Assembly (NCBI GenBank): GCA_030682835.1
Contig: JAUXNG010000005.1
Coordinates: forward strand, 1-64,000
Direction: 5' to 3'
From: Hydrogenophaga sp.
GTDB lineage: Bacteria; Pseudomonadota; Gammaproteobacteria; Burkholderiales; Burkholderiaceae_C
Length of the DNA stretch: 64,000 nucleotides
The position numbers and the translations under genes were made by a program. Below, one piece after another: positions 40,603 through 50,108 of this stretch. The notes under the pieces are model-generated. The model made no database searches. It was given only the letters and a program-made list of their open reading frames with translations, and was not told the DNA's origin. Position 1 is the first letter of the stretch. The number at the start of each line of letters is the position of its first letter.

Positions 40603-41889
40603 ATGACCCTGAATGAGCGCCTGCGTGCGATCGAAACCCTGGCGCGCGCGCTGTGGCGCGATGCCCTGAAGTTTCCGTGGCAGAACACCGCGCTAACCCT
40701 GCGCGAACGCTTCGGGGAAGACCGCCTCGGCATCACCGCCAGCAGTCTGACCTTCACCACCACCATTTCGCTGGTGCCACTCTTCACCGTGGCACTGGCC
40801 GTCTTCAGCGCGTTCCCGGTGTTCGCGCGCCTGCAGGACACGCTGCAGGACTGGCTGATCCGCAGCCTGGTGCCCTCGAACATTGCCCAGCAGGTGCTGA
40901 GCTACCTCAACGAATTCGCCGGCAAGGCCGGGCAGATGGGCTGGGCTGGCGCGCTGGTGCTGCTGGTGACGGCGCTGGCCCTGGTGCTGACCATCGACGG
41001 CAAGCTCAACGACATCTGGCGCGTGCGCCAGTCGCGCTCGCTGACCCAGCGCGTGCTGGTGTACTGGGCCCTGCTGACCCTGGGGCCGCTGCTGCTGGCG
41101 GGCAGCCTGACCCTCACGTCTTACGCGGTCACGGCGTCGCACGGCGTGGTGTCGGCCCTGCCGGGCGGGGTGCGAGTCCTGCTCGAATCGGTGCAGTTCG
41201 CGCTGGTCACGGTCGGCATCGCGGCCCTGTACCGCTACGTGCCCAACACGCATGTGCGCTGGAGCCACGCGCTGGTGGGCGGGGTGTTCGTGGCGCTGGG
41301 GCTTGAGTTGGCCAAGAAGGTGCTCGGCTGGTACCTGGCGTCGGTGCCCACGTATTCGGTGGTGTACGGCACCTTTGCCACCGTGCCGATCCTGCTGGTG
41401 TGGATTTACGTGGCCTGGGTGATCGTGCTGCTGGGTGCGGTGGTGGCAGCTTACCTGCCGAGCCTGCTGTCGGGCGTGGCGCGGCGCGGCAGCACGCCGG
41501 GCTGGAATTTCCAGCTGGCGCTGGAGCTGCTGGAGCACCTGAACCGGGTGCGCGACGATGCCCAGAAGGGCTTGAGCCTGGAGGTGCTGGCGCAGGTGAT
41601 GCGGGTCGATGCGCTGCAGCTGGAAGAGCCCGTGGCGGCCCTCGTGGGTCTGGACTGGCTGGGCAGGCTGGACGAGGACGACGAGCGTTATGTCTTGCTG
41701 GTCGACCCGGCGCAGACCCCGCTGGCCCCGCTGCTGGACCGCCTGCTGCTCAGCCGGCAGCCCGGCAACCAGCGTTTCTGGAGCGAAAGCGGCTGGGCGC
41801 GGCTGACCGTGGCACAGGCGCTGGCCACGGTGCCGAACGCCGCGGTACCCGAGGCAGAAGTGGTGGGGCCTTCGGTGGGCTCGGGCTGA
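40603..41889 (+). CDS. YihY/BrkB family inner-membrane protein
   Basis: A 428-residue protein with about six transmembrane helices in the first 290 residues and signatures ASSLTFTTTISLVPLFTVALAVFSAFPVF and VPIYVAWVIVLLGAVVAAYLPSL-type segments. The family was once called ribonuclease BN; that activity belongs to another protein, so I avoid the name. The C-terminal 130 residues form a soluble domain resembling a winged helix (LSLEVLAQVMRVDALQLEEPVAALVGLDWLGRL), found in long YihY proteins. The function is unknown. Confidence 0.85.
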   Translation: MTLNERLRAIETLARALWRDALKFPWQNTALTLRERFGEDRLGITASSLTFTTTISLVPLFTVALAVFSAFPVFARLQDTLQDWLIRSLVPSNIAQQVLSYLNEFAGKAGQMGWAGALVLLVTALALVLTIDGKLNDIWRVRQSRSLTQRVLVYWALLTLGPLLLAGSLTLTSYAVTASHGVVSALPGGVRVLLESVQFALVTVGIAALYRYVPNTHVRWSHALVGGVFVALGLELAKKVLGWYLASVPTYSVVYGTFATVPILLVWIYVAWVIVLLGAVVAAYLPSLLSGVARRGSTPGWNFQLALELLEHLNRVRDDAQKGLSLEVLAQVMRVDALQLEEPVAALVGLDWLGRLDEDDERYVLLVDPAQTPLAPLLDRLLLSRQPGNQRFWSESGWARLTVAQALATVPNAAVPEAEVVGPSVGSG

Positions 41890-41897
41890 ACCCCATC

Positions 41898-41974
41898 CCG
41901 TTCGGGCTGAGCCTGTCGAAGCCCTTACCCGCCCAGGTGACGTGAGCCCTACGACAGGCTCAGGGCGAACGGGG
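41898..41974. repeat. Inverted pair of the dispersed repeat between convergent genes
   Basis: Left arm 41898-41925 (CCGTTCGGGCTGAGCCTGTC...) and right arm 41944-41974 (...ACAGGCTCAGGGCGAACGGG) lie between the yihY and P450 stops. They could serve as a terminator stem-loop for both strands. Confidence 0.9.
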
Positions 41975-41980
41975 ATGCGC

Positions 41981-43264
41981 TCAGCGCACGCTGAACGGCG
42001 CGGCCAGAAAACCTCGGAAACGCGCCCGCCCGCCCCGCACCGGCGCCTCGGTCAGCCGGAAGTCCGGGAAGCGCTGCAGAAAGCGGCCGATGGCCACCCG
42101 GCCTTCCAGCCGGGCCAGGCTCAAACCCGCGCACTGGTGAATGCCGAAGCCAAAGGCCAGGTGCTTGTTGGGTGCACGGGCGATGTCCAGCGCCTCGGGC
42201 TCGGGAAACTGCGCCGGGTCGCGGTTAGCGGCGCCGATGCACAGCGTCACCAGCGCGCCGGCCGGCAGGGCCACGCCGCCCACGCAGGTGTCTGCCAGGG
42301 CGCGCCGGTTGCCCAGCTGGTTCGACGACTCGAAGCGCAGGAATTCGTCCACCGCCAGCGTCAGGACCCGTTCCTGCGCCACATCGCCGTCGGCGCCGCG
42401 CAGCTCGGCCAGCAGGCGCTCGCGCGCGACAGGGAATTCCTGGAGCAGGATCAGGCCGTTGCCGATGAGGTTGGTGGTGGTTTCGTGCCCGGCGTTGAGC
42501 AGGAAGATGCAGTTCTGCAGCAGTTCCACCTCGCTCAGCTGCTCGCCGCTGGCCTCGCCCTGGATCAGGCGCGTGAGCACGTCGCGCTCGGGGTCACCCG
42601 GGCGCTGCCGCCGTGCGGCCACCAGGGTGCGCAGGTAGTCGAGCATTTCCGTCACGCTCTGGTTGCCCAGGGCGTGCTGCTCGGGCGTGACCACCGGCTC
42701 CAGCGCGCCCAGGATGGCGAGCGACCAAGCGCGAAGGGGCCCGCGGTCGGCATGCGGCACGTCGAGCAGGTTGCCGATGATCTCAACCGGGATGGCCGAG
42801 GCAAAGTCCTCGATCAGGTCGCCGCCCCCGCGTGCTTCCAGCCCGTCCAGCAGGCTGTCCACCAGCTGGATCAGGCCGGGCTCCATGTCGGCAATGGCAC
42901 GCCGGGTGAGGGCGCCCATGATGAGCCGGCGCACGCGGGTGTGCAGCGGCGGGTCGTTGAACACCAGGCTGGTGGTGTGGTGCTCAAACAGCGGCGAGCC
43001 CGCGCCGTACTTGGGTGCGAATTCGACGTGCTTGTCGGAACTGAAGGTCTGCGCGTCGCGGTACACGGCCACCAGGTCGGCATAGCGCGTGAGGAAGTAG
43101 GACCCGTCGGGCATGCGCCGCACGGGTTCCGCCTCCCGCAGAGCGGCGTAGACGGGAAAGGGGTTGGCCAGAAAGTCGGCCGGCAGGGCGCGCAGGTCGA
43201 ACGCGGCGGCGATGTCGCGAGCGCGCTCGGCGGACATCGGCGGCGTGATGGCATCGGTGCTCAT
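41981..43264 (-). CDS. Cytochrome P450
   Basis: A 427-residue soluble bacterial P450 starting at ATG 43264. The I-helix oxygen-activation motif is LLNAGHETTTNLIGN; the K-helix region is EFLRFESSNQLGNRRALAD; the haem-thiolate loop is HLAFGFGIHQCAGLSLARLEG, with Cys near 378. It needs ferredoxin and reductase partners that are not encoded nearby. The substrate is unknown. An alpha/beta hydrolase gene lies 22 bp upstream on the same strand, so the two are probably one operon. Confidence 0.93.
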   Translation of the reverse strand: MSTDAITPPMSAERARDIAAAFDLRALPADFLANPFPVYAALREAEPVRRMPDGSYFLTRYADLVAVYRDAQTFSSDKHVEFAPKYGAGSPLFEHHTTSLVFNDPPLHTRVRRLIMGALTRRAIADMEPGLIQLVDSLLDGLEARGGGDLIEDFASAIPVEIIGNLLDVPHADRGPLRAWSLAILGALEPVVTPEQHALGNQSVTEMLDYLRTLVAARRQRPGDPERDVLTRLIQGEASGEQLSEVELLQNCIFLLNAGHETTTNLIGNGLILLQEFPVARERLLAELRGADGDVAQERVLTLAVDEFLRFESSNQLGNRRALADTCVGGVALPAGALVTLCIGAANRDPAQFPEPEALDIARAPNKHLAFGFGIHQCAGLSLARLEGRVAIGRFLQRFPDFRLTEAPVRGGRARFRGFLAAPFSVR

Positions 43265-43286
43265 GGGAACGGGGGCTTTCGGTGGC

Positions 43287-44105
43287 TCAGCGGGCCAGGA
43301 AATCACGGATGGCAGACAGCGTGGCCTCGGGTGCCTCGCTCATCTGGTGGTGGCCCACCGGCACGTTCGCGACCTGCACCGTCTTGCCCGCGGCCTGCGC
43401 GGTCTTGACGAGCCCTTGCGCGGCGCGCGGCTGGGTCATCTGATCTTGTGCGCCCAGCAGGAACAGCACGGGGGAGGTGATCTGGCCGATGGCGACTTCG
43501 CCGTTGGCGTAGCGGTCGCAGGCCACGAAGCCGCGGTGGAACACGTTCACCGCCGGGTTGCTGCGCAGCACGCGCCGCCCCAGGGCCATGCCCGCGCCGT
43601 ACACCCAGGTGCCCGGACCCAGCACCGAGGGCGGCGCGGCCAGCGTGCTGCGAGAGAACACGTTGACCATCTTCAGCGCCTTCTCGGGTTCGTTCAGCGA
43701 CGACTCGATCAGCGCCGGCGACACTTTCATGGGGTAGGCCGTGCCCACCAGCATCAGGTGGCTAACGCGCTCCTTCAGCTGGGCCGCTGCCTCCAGTGCA
43801 ATCAGCGAGCCCCAGCTGTGGCCGACCAGCGCGGCTTTCTGCACGCCGGCAGCGTCGAGCAAGGCGGCGATGAAGCCAGCCGCCTCTTCGACCGTGGACG
43901 GTGCCTCGCCGCCGCTCTTGCAATGGCCGGGCAGGTCCACCGCCAGCACGTTCCAGCCGTGGTGGGCGAGGTAGCGGCTCTGCAGGATCCACACGCTGTG
44001 GTCGTTGAGCACGCCGTGGATGAACACGACCGTGGGTTTGGCCGGGTCGAAGGCCTTGCCACCGGTGTAGCAGTAGGTGCTAGCGCCTTGAACGTTGATG
44101 TACAT
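43287..44105 (-). CDS. Alpha/beta hydrolase (operon with P450)
   Basis: A 272-residue hydrolase. The oxyanion region is PTVVFIHGVLNDHSVW, the nucleophile elbow is ALVGHSWGSLIAL (Ser about 96), the acid is near FLLGAQDQMTQP and the histidine is in VPVGHHQMSEAP. It resembles small esterases and haloperoxidase-like or C-C bond hydrolases; the substrate is unknown. It is the first gene of a probable two-gene operon with the P450. A repeat pair lies just upstream. Confidence 0.85.
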   Translation of the reverse strand: MYINVQGASTYCYTGGKAFDPAKPTVVFIHGVLNDHSVWILQSRYLAHHGWNVLAVDLPGHCKSGGEAPSTVEEAAGFIAALLDAAGVQKAALVGHSWGSLIALEAAAQLKERVSHLMLVGTAYPMKVSPALIESSLNEPEKALKMVNVFSRSTLAAPPSVLGPGTWVYGAGMALGRRVLRSNPAVNVFHRGFVACDRYANGEVAIGQITSPVLFLLGAQDQMTQPRAAQGLVKTAQAAGKTVQVANVPVGHHQMSEAPEATLSAIRDFLAR

Positions 44106-44122
44106 GGTGAACCCTCGGTTCC

Positions 44123-44197
44123 ATTCGCCCTGAGCCTGTCGAAGGGCAGCGAAAGAAGACAGTGTTTAAGGGCTTCGACAGGCTCAGCCCGAACGGG
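44123..44197. repeat. Inverted pair of the dispersed repeat
   Basis: Arms 44123-44147 (ATTCGCCCTGAGCCTGTCGA...) and 44170-44197 (GGGCTTCGACAGGCTCAGCC...) face each other in the 104-bp gap between the metY stop and the hydrolase start. Confidence 0.9.
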
Positions 44198-44209
44198 AAT
44201 GGCGCGAAA

Positions 44210-45526
44210 TCAGGCGGCCGCTCCGGCGGCTTTTTCGGCCGCCTTCAGCGCGCGCTTGAGGTCGTCGATCAGGTCGTCCGCGTCCTCCAGTCCGATGGAC
44301 AGGCGGATGGTCCCCGGGCCGATGCCAGCGCCCGACAGCGCCTCGTCGCTCATGCGGAAGTGGGTGGTGCTGGCCGGGTGGATCACCAGCGAACGGCAGT
44401 CGCCCACGTTGGCCAGGTGGCTGAAGATCTTGAGCGCCTCGATGAAGGCCTTGCCCTGCTCGCGGCTGCCTTTGATGTCGAAGCTGAACACCGAGCCGGC
44501 GCCCTTCGCGCCGTGCTTCAGGAGCTTGTTTGCCAGCGCGTGGCTGGGGTGCGATTCCAGCAGCGGGTGGCCCACGCGGCTCACCAGCGGGTGGCTGGCG
44601 AGGAAGGCCACGACCTTCTCGGTGTTGGCCATGTGCCGGTCCATGCGCAGGGTCAGGGTCTCAATGCCCTGCAGGATCAGCCAGGCGCTGTGCGGGCTGA
44701 GACAGGCGCCGAAATCCCGCAGGCCTTCGCGCCGCGCACGCAGCAGGAACGCGCCCACGGTGCTTTCCTCGCTGAAGCTCATGCCGTGAAAGCCTTCGTA
44801 GGGCTCGGTCAGTTCGGGGAATTTGCCCGATGCCTCCCAGTCGAAGCTGCCGCCGTCCACCACCACACCACCGATCACCGTGCCGTGGCCGCTCAGGAAT
44901 TTGGTGGCCGAGTGGTACACCAGGTCGGCACCGTGTTCAAAGGGCTTGATGAGGTAGGGGGTGGTCAGCGTGCTGTCCACCAGCAGCGGCACCTTGGCCT
45001 CGTGCGCGATCTGCGCCACGGTCGGGATGTCGAGAACGTCCAGCCCCGGGTTGCCCACGGTCTCGCCGAAGAACAGCCGGGTGTTGGGGCGCACGGCGGC
45101 TTTCCAGCCGTCGATGTCGCCAGGCTTCACAAACGTGGTCTCGATGCCGAAGCGGGGCATCGTGTAGTGCAGCAAGTTCTGGCTGCCGCCGTAGAGCGCC
45201 GTGCTGGCCACGATGTGCGAGCCCGCCCCCATGAGTGTGGCAATCGACAGGTGCAGCGCCGCCTGCCCGCTGGCCACCGAGATGGCGCCGATGCCGCCTT
45301 CGAGCGCCGCCATGCGCTGCTCGAACACCGCGTTGGTCGGGTTGCTGATGCGGCTGTACACATGGCCCGCTCGTTCGAGGTTGAACAGCGAGGCGGCGTG
45401 CTCGCTGGACTCGAAGACAAATGAGGTGGTGAGGTGGATGGGCACTGCGCGGGCGCCGGTGCTGTCGGGCACGGCACCGGCGTGCAGTGCGAGGGTGTCA
45501 AATCCGGGGTCGGAATAGCCGGGCAT
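44210..45526 (-). CDS. metY: O-acetylhomoserine sulfhydrylase-type PLP enzyme
   Basis: A 438-residue Cys/Met-metabolism PLP enzyme starting at ATG 45526. Motifs are YSRISNPTNAVFEQRMAALEGG, ASTALYGGSQNLL, VDSTLTTPYLIKPFEHGADLVYHSATKFLSGHG (PLP lysine), and a C-terminal HFRMSDEALSGAGIGPGTIRLSIGLED. The ~430-residue length and the FSEESTVGAFLLRARREGLRDFGACLSPHSAWLILQGIETL region fit MetY rather than the shorter MetB/MetZ. It makes homocysteine directly from sulfide and acetylhomoserine. Confidence 0.9.
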   Translation of the reverse strand: MPGYSDPGFDTLALHAGAVPDSTGARAVPIHLTTSFVFESSEHAASLFNLERAGHVYSRISNPTNAVFEQRMAALEGGIGAISVASGQAALHLSIATLMGAGSHIVASTALYGGSQNLLHYTMPRFGIETTFVKPGDIDGWKAAVRPNTRLFFGETVGNPGLDVLDIPTVAQIAHEAKVPLLVDSTLTTPYLIKPFEHGADLVYHSATKFLSGHGTVIGGVVVDGGSFDWEASGKFPELTEPYEGFHGMSFSEESTVGAFLLRARREGLRDFGACLSPHSAWLILQGIETLTLRMDRHMANTEKVVAFLASHPLVSRVGHPLLESHPSHALANKLLKHGAKGAGSVFSFDIKGSREQGKAFIEALKIFSHLANVGDCRSLVIHPASTTHFRMSDEALSGAGIGPGTIRLSIGLEDADDLIDDLKRALKAAEKAAGAAA

Positions 45527-45656
45527 GGGGGTGTCTTTCCAGTGAACAGGGCCGACCCGACAGGCGCGGGTGCAGTGGTTTTGCGGGCTATTGTGGGCTA
45601 TATTCATGTGCATGCCAGACGGGCTGGCGACACCGACAACCACGAGGAGATCAGCC

Positions 45657-46124
45657 ATGAAAGTCAGCGACATCCTGCGCGTGAAGGGCGGCACGCTTTA
45701 CACCTGCACCCCCGACGAAACCCTGGACCAGGCGGTGCAGACCATGTCCGAGTTCGACATCGGCTCGCTGGCGGTGATGGAGTACGGTGAACTCGTCGGC
45801 ATGCTGACCTTCCGCGAGGTGATCCACACGCTGGCGAAAAACGGCGGCACGCTGGGCACCCGCACCGTGCGCACGGTGATGGACGACCACCCGATGAGCT
45901 GCACCCCGCAGACCGAGCTGGACCAGGTGCGCCCGATGATGCTGGAGAAGCACACGCGCTACATGCCGGTGATGGACAACAAGATGCTCATGGGCGTGAT
46001 CAGCTTCTACGACGTGGCCAAGGCCGTGGTCGACAGCCAGAACTTCGAGAACAAGATGCTCAAGGCCTACATCCGCGACTGGCCGGAAGAAGAGTCCAGC
46101 CCGAACGAAACCCAGGTGCCTTGA
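45657..46124 (+). CDS. Two-CBS-domain protein
   Basis: A 155-residue cytoplasmic protein starting at ATG 45657 with GAGGAGA 7 nt upstream. Two CBS motifs are visible: MSEFDIGSLAVMEYGELVGMLTFREVI (about 30-58) and MLEKHTRYMPVMDNKMLMGVISFYDV (about 94-121). Paired CBS domains bind adenosine nucleotides and usually sense energy state. No catalytic domain is attached. It is a single-gene unit with its own terminator, divergent from metY. Confidence 0.9.
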   Translation: MKVSDILRVKGGTLYTCTPDETLDQAVQTMSEFDIGSLAVMEYGELVGMLTFREVIHTLAKNGGTLGTRTVRTVMDDHPMSCTPQTELDQVRPMMLEKHTRYMPVMDNKMLMGVISFYDVAKAVVDSQNFENKMLKAYIRDWPEEESSPNETQVP

Positions 46125-46143
46125 GCGCCCCCGGGTCTGCATG

Positions 46144-46168
46144 AAACGCCCCGCTTGCGGGGCGTTTT
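46144..46168 (+). terminator. Rho-independent terminator after the CBS gene
   Basis: An 11-bp stem, AAACGCCCCGC / GCGGGGCGTTT, with a TT tip followed by T, 19 bp after the CBS-gene stop. Confidence 0.85.
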
Positions 46169-46224
46169 GCATGGCGCACTGGCCAGCCAGGGCGGAGGCT
46201 CGCCCTCGGGGATAATCCAGCCCC

Positions 46225-47325
46225 ATGAGCGGCAACACCTTCGGCACCCTGTTTTGCGTCACCAACTTCGGTGAATCCCACGGCCCGGCCATTGGCTGCG
46301 TGATCGACGGCTGCCCGCCTGGCATGTCGCTGAGCGAGGCCGACATCCAGCAAGACCTGGACCGCCGTCGGCCTGGCACGAGCAAGTTCGTGACGCAGCG
46401 CAACGAGCCCGACGCGGTGGAAATTCTCAGCGGCGTGTACGAGGGCAAGACCACCGGTACCCCGATTGGCCTGCTGATCCGGAACACCGACCAGCGCAGC
46501 AAGGACTACGGCAACATCCTGCAGAGCTTCCGCCCTGGCCACGCCGACTACGCCTACTGGCAGAAATACGGCGTGCGCGACCCGCGCGGAGGCGGCCGCA
46601 GCTCGGCCCGCCTGACCGCGCCCACGGTAGCGGCCGGTGCGGTGGCCAGGAAGTGGCTGAAGGAAAAATACGGCACCACCTTCCACGCCTGCATGACGCA
46701 GATCGGCGAAGTGCCCATCGGCTTCGAGAGCTGGGACCATGTGCCCATCAACCCCTTCTTCGCCCCGGTGGCCGACGTGTCGGCACTGGAGGACTACATG
46801 AACGCGCTGCGCAAGAGCGGCGATTCGTGCGGCGCGCGCCTGCGCGTGGTCGCGAAAAACATGCCTGTGGGCCTAGGCCAGCCGCTGTACGACAAGCTCG
46901 ACGCCGACATCGCCTACGCCATGATGGGCCTGAACGCAGTGAAGGGCGTGGAGATCGGCGCCGGCTTCGCGTCCGTGGCCGACAAGGGGTCCACGCACGG
47001 CGACTCGCTCACGCCCAATGGCTTCGTGGGCAACAAGGCCGGCGGCGTGCTCGGTGGCATCAGCACCGGGCAGGACCTGGATGTGTCGGTCGCCATCAAG
47101 CCGACCAGCTCGATCCTGGTGCCGCGCGACAGCATCGATGTTTCTGGAGCGCCCACCGAGGTCATCACCAAGGGCCGTCACGACCCCTGCGTGGGCATCC
47201 GCGCCGCGCCCATCATGGAGGCGCTGCTGGCCCTGGTGGTGATGGACCACGCGCTGCGCCACCGTGCGCAGTGCGGGGATGTGCGGGTGGGTACGCCGGA
47301 CATCGCAGCCGCCTCGCGCGCGTGA
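46225..47325 (+). CDS. aroC: Chorismate synthase
   Basis: A 366-residue enzyme making chorismate from EPSP with reduced FMN. Signatures are [30 protein letters not shown] at the N-terminus, [25 protein letters not shown] and KGVEIGAGF. The C-terminal [32 protein letters not shown] is also present. Length is normal. There is no strong Shine-Dalgarno before the ATG. The other shikimate gene in the window, aroQ, lies 2.2 kb away on the opposite strand. Confidence 0.97.
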   Translation: MSGNTFGTLFCVTNFGESHGPAIGCVIDGCPPGMSLSEADIQQDLDRRRPGTSKFVTQRNEPDAVEILSGVYEGKTTGTPIGLLIRNTDQRSKDYGNILQSFRPGHADYAYWQKYGVRDPRGGGRSSARLTAPTVAAGAVARKWLKEKYGTTFHACMTQIGEVPIGFESWDHVPINPFFAPVADVSALEDYMNALRKSGDSCGARLRVVAKNMPVGLGQPLYDKLDADIAYAMMGLNAVKGVEIGAGFASVADKGSTHGDSLTPNGFVGNKAGGVLGGISTGQDLDVSVAIKPTSSILVPRDSIDVSGAPTEVITKGRHDPCVGIRAAPIMEALLALVVMDHALRHRAQCGDVRVGTPDIAAASRA

Positions 47326-47356
47326 TCGACCGTCCGCTTTGGTGCGTCAATCAACG

Positions 47357-47417
47357 CCGTTCGCCCTGAGCTTGTCGAAGGGCTCACGAGGGCTTCGACA
47401 GGCTCAGCCCGAACGGG
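47357..47417. repeat. Inverted pair of the dispersed repeat between aroC and the MFS gene
   Basis: Arms 47357-47384 (CCGTTCGCCCTGAGCTTGTC...) and 47390-47417 (GGGCTTCGACAGGCTCAGCC...) are separated by only 5 bp. The right arm ends 4 bp before the GTG start of the MFS gene. Confidence 0.9.
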
Positions 47418-47421
47418 GTGA

Positions 47422-48612
47422 GTGGTGAGCCAGCGCAGGCCATTGCTGCCCTTTGCCGCCCTGTCCGCGAGCTACTTCGCGCATATCGGGTTTTTCAATC
47501 CTTACCTCCCGCTCTGGCTCAAGGATCTGGGCTTCAGCCTGATCGCCATTGCCGTGCTCACCTCGGTGCAGTCGGCCACGCGGCTGTTCGCGCCCTATGC
47601 CTGGGGCACGCTGAGCGACCGCACCGGCGAGCGCGTGAAGTTGCTGCGTTTCGGTGCCACCGCGGCTTTGCTCCTCTCGCTGGGGCTGTGGTTCGAGCTG
47701 GGCGGTGTGGCGCTGTTCGTGGTCCTGCTGCTGATGTTCACCCACACCAGCGCCATGATGCCCATGAGCGAGGCCGCGCTGGCGCACCTGGTGAGCCAGG
47801 GCGGCGCCTTTGATGCCCGGCGCTACGGGCGCGTGCGGCTCTGGGGTTCGCTCGGCTTTCTGGTGACGGTGGTGGCAGCCGGCTGGTGGTTCGAGCGCTT
47901 TGGCCTGGGGCATTTCCCGGCCTGGACCACGGCCTCCCTGGCCGCCGTGATGCTCAGTGTGTGGCTGCTGCCCGACTTCAAGGAAGTGCACCACCACGAG
48001 GAAGCCCACCCCGATGTGTGGCCGGTGCTGCGCCAGCCACCCGTGCGCTGGTTCTTCCTGGCGGTGTTCTTCCATGTGCTCTCGCACATCTTCATCTACG
48101 TGTTCTTCTCGCTCTACCTGGACTCGCTGGGCTACAGCAAGACCGTGATCGGGCTGCTGTGGGCCCTGTCGGTGGTGATCGAGATCGGCTGGTTCTACAC
48201 GCAGGGGCGCTGGTTGCCTCGGTTTTCCCTGCCGGGCTGGCTGGTGCTGGCCGCGGGCCTGATGGCCCTTCGCATGGCGCTCACCGCCGGCCTGCCGCTG
48301 GTGTGGCCGGTGCTCCTGCTGGCACAGGCGCTGCACGCCATCACCTTCGCTGCCCACCACTCGGTGTGCATCGCGCTGCTGTCGCACCATTTCCCTGGCC
48401 GGCTGCGCGGGCGCGGGCAGGCGCTCTACACCGTGGTGGGCTACGGCCTGCCGGGTGTCATGGGCGGCCTGGGCGGCGGCCTGCTCAGCTCGGCTTTCGG
48501 CCTGGCCAGCGTGTTCTGGCTGTCGGCGGTGTGTGCGGCGGTGGCCATGGGGTGTGCGCTGCGGCTGCGTCACTGGACGCGCCACCCGCAGGCACTGCGC
48601 GCTGGGGCCTGA
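47422..48612 (+). CDS. MFS transporter (phenylpropionate permease-like)
   Basis: A 396-residue protein with about twelve transmembrane helices. The start is GTG 47422, or GTG 47425. The N-terminus SASYFAHIGFFNPYLPLWLKDLGFSLIAIAVLTS, the WGTLSDRTGERVKLL loop and the second-half HSVCIALLSHHFPGRLRGRGQALY pattern fit the HcaT/LacY-like phenylpropionic acid transporter branch of the major facilitator superfamily. The substrate is not proven. The dispersed repeat lies immediately upstream of the start and occupies the usual promoter position. Confidence 0.85.
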   Translation: MVSQRRPLLPFAALSASYFAHIGFFNPYLPLWLKDLGFSLIAIAVLTSVQSATRLFAPYAWGTLSDRTGERVKLLRFGATAALLLSLGLWFELGGVALFVVLLLMFTHTSAMMPMSEAALAHLVSQGGAFDARRYGRVRLWGSLGFLVTVVAAGWWFERFGLGHFPAWTTASLAAVMLSVWLLPDFKEVHHHEEAHPDVWPVLRQPPVRWFFLAVFFHVLSHIFIYVFFSLYLDSLGYSKTVIGLLWALSVVIEIGWFYTQGRWLPRFSLPGWLVLAAGLMALRMALTAGLPLVWPVLLLAQALHAITFAAHHSVCIALLSHHFPGRLRGRGQALYTVVGYGLPGVMGGLGGGLLSSAFGLASVFWLSAVCAAVAMGCALRLRHWTRHPQALRAGA

Positions 48613-48627
48613 AGGGGAACCCGGCCC

Positions 48628-49488
48628 TCAGCGCTTGCGCATGCTCATGGCGCCACACAGGGCGATCAGGGCAATGCCTGCCGTGGCCCAGCCATCGGGC
48701 ACATAGCCGAACACCAGCCACCCGGCCAGGGTGGCGAAGCCGATCTGCGCGTACATCAGCGGCGTGAGGCGCGACGCGGGCGCGTGCTGGTAGGCCTGGA
48801 TCAAAAAGTAGTGGCCCAGCGACCCTAGCACGCCCAGCAGGCCGGTGAGCACCCACACCTGAAGGCTGGCCAGCGGCTCCCAGAGCCACATAACGGCCAC
48901 CGAGCCCACCACCAGGCCGCACAGGCCGGTGTAGAAATGCAGGGTGCCAGGGTCTTCGGTCCTCACCATCCGGCTGGTGGTGATCTGGTACAGCGCGTTG
49001 ATCAGCACCAGGCCCAGCGGTAGCAGGGTGGCCAGCTGGAAATCTTCGCCTTGCGGGCGAATCACCAGCATGGCTCCCGTGAGGCCGAGCAGCACCAGCC
49101 ACCACGTGCGCGGCGGCACCCGTTCGTGCAGCAGGGGTCCCGCCAGCAGCGTGATCGCCAGTGGCACCAGCATCAGGATGGCCGTGAAGGCGCCCACCTG
49201 CACGAACTGCAGGCTGAGATAGGCCACCGTGGCAGAGGTCACCATGAGCGCACCGCGCAGCAGCTGCCAGCCCGGCATGCGGGTGTGCAGCAGTGCGCGC
49301 CCCTGACCCGGCCACAGCAGCGCGAGCGTCATGCCGGTCTGGACCAGGAAGCGCAGCCAGATCGCCATGGCCACCGGCACCACGCCGCCCACGAACTGCG
49401 AGGTGGTGTCGAGCAGGGCAAAGCAGGCGGTGGCGGCCAGGGCCAGCGCAACGCCCAGCGCAGGGCGCCGTGGGGGCGAGGGATTCAA
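48628..49488 (-). CDS. EamA/DMT family transporter
   Basis: A 286-residue membrane protein with about ten helices and two EamA repeats: ALAATACFALLDTTSQFVGGVVPVAMAIWLRFLVQTGMTL, then SLGHYFLIQAYQHAPASRLTPLMYAQIGFATLAGWLVFGYVPD, a strongly conserved second-repeat signature. Probably an exporter of a small metabolite. It is convergent with the MFS gene (15 bp) and lies 43 bp downstream of aroQ on the same strand. Confidence 0.87.
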   Translation of the reverse strand: MNPSPPRRPALGVALALAATACFALLDTTSQFVGGVVPVAMAIWLRFLVQTGMTLALLWPGQGRALLHTRMPGWQLLRGALMVTSATVAYLSLQFVQVGAFTAILMLVPLAITLLAGPLLHERVPPRTWWLVLLGLTGAMLVIRPQGEDFQLATLLPLGLVLINALYQITTSRMVRTEDPGTLHFYTGLCGLVVGSVAVMWLWEPLASLQVWVLTGLLGVLGSLGHYFLIQAYQHAPASRLTPLMYAQIGFATLAGWLVFGYVPDGWATAGIALIALCGAMSMRKR

Positions 49489-49531
49489 GGGTGTGGAGCG
49501 ATCGGGTGCGGGGCCCGGTTTCGCGTGTGGT

Positions 49532-50008
49532 TCAGGGTGCCTGGCGGGCTGCCGAGTTCGTGCACTTGCGCACCAGGCCGTCCATGGCGATCAGGTAACC
49601 GTCCACGCCGAAGCCCACCACGATGCCGGCCGCTGCCGGGGACACCCAGGAATGGTGCCGGAAGGTTTCCCGTGCGTGCACGTTGGAAATGTGGCATTCG
49701 ATCACCGGCAGCGGGTCCACGCCCTTGATGGCGTCGTGCAGCGCGATCGAGGTGTGTGTGTACGCCCCCGGGTTGAACACCACGCCCAGCGCCTCGCCTG
49801 CGCGGTACAGGCGGCCGTATTCGTGGATCTTGTCGATCAGCGCGCCTTCCCAGTTGCTCTGCAGGCACTCCACCTCGTAGCCCAGCCGCTCGCCATGCGC
49901 ACGGCAGAACGCCTCCACATCGGCCAGCGAGGTGTGGCCGTACTGCGCCGGCTCGCGCGTGCCCAGCAGGTTGAGGTTCGGGCCGTTGAGGATCAGTATC
50001 TTTTGCAT
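49532..50008 (-). CDS. aroQ: Type II 3-dehydroquinate dehydratase
   Basis: A 158-residue shikimate-pathway enzyme starting at ATG 50008. Type II signatures are [21 protein letters not shown] (catalytic Tyr23 and Arg18), the [13 protein letters not shown] loop, [17 protein letters not shown], and [19 protein letters not shown] with the catalytic His. Length is typical (about 150). Confidence 0.96.
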   Translation of the reverse strand: MQKILILNGPNLNLLGTREPAQYGHTSLADVEAFCRAHGERLGYEVECLQSNWEGALIDKIHEYGRLYRAGEALGVVFNPGAYTHTSIALHDAIKGVDPLPVIECHISNVHARETFRHHSWVSPAAAGIVVGFGVDGYLIAMDGLVRKCTNSAARQAP

Positions 50009-50108
50009 GGGAGGGCCTTGGTCAGCTGCGATGGCGTATTTTCGCCCGGGCCTCACCTGCGCTCACCGCGATGATGGCAGCGGTGTTGCGCGCGGCCGAC
50101 TGTGAAGC

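Noticed and set aside
40603-41889. Ribonuclease BN
   Set aside because: Old name of the YihY family; the protein is a polytopic membrane protein with no nuclease motif.
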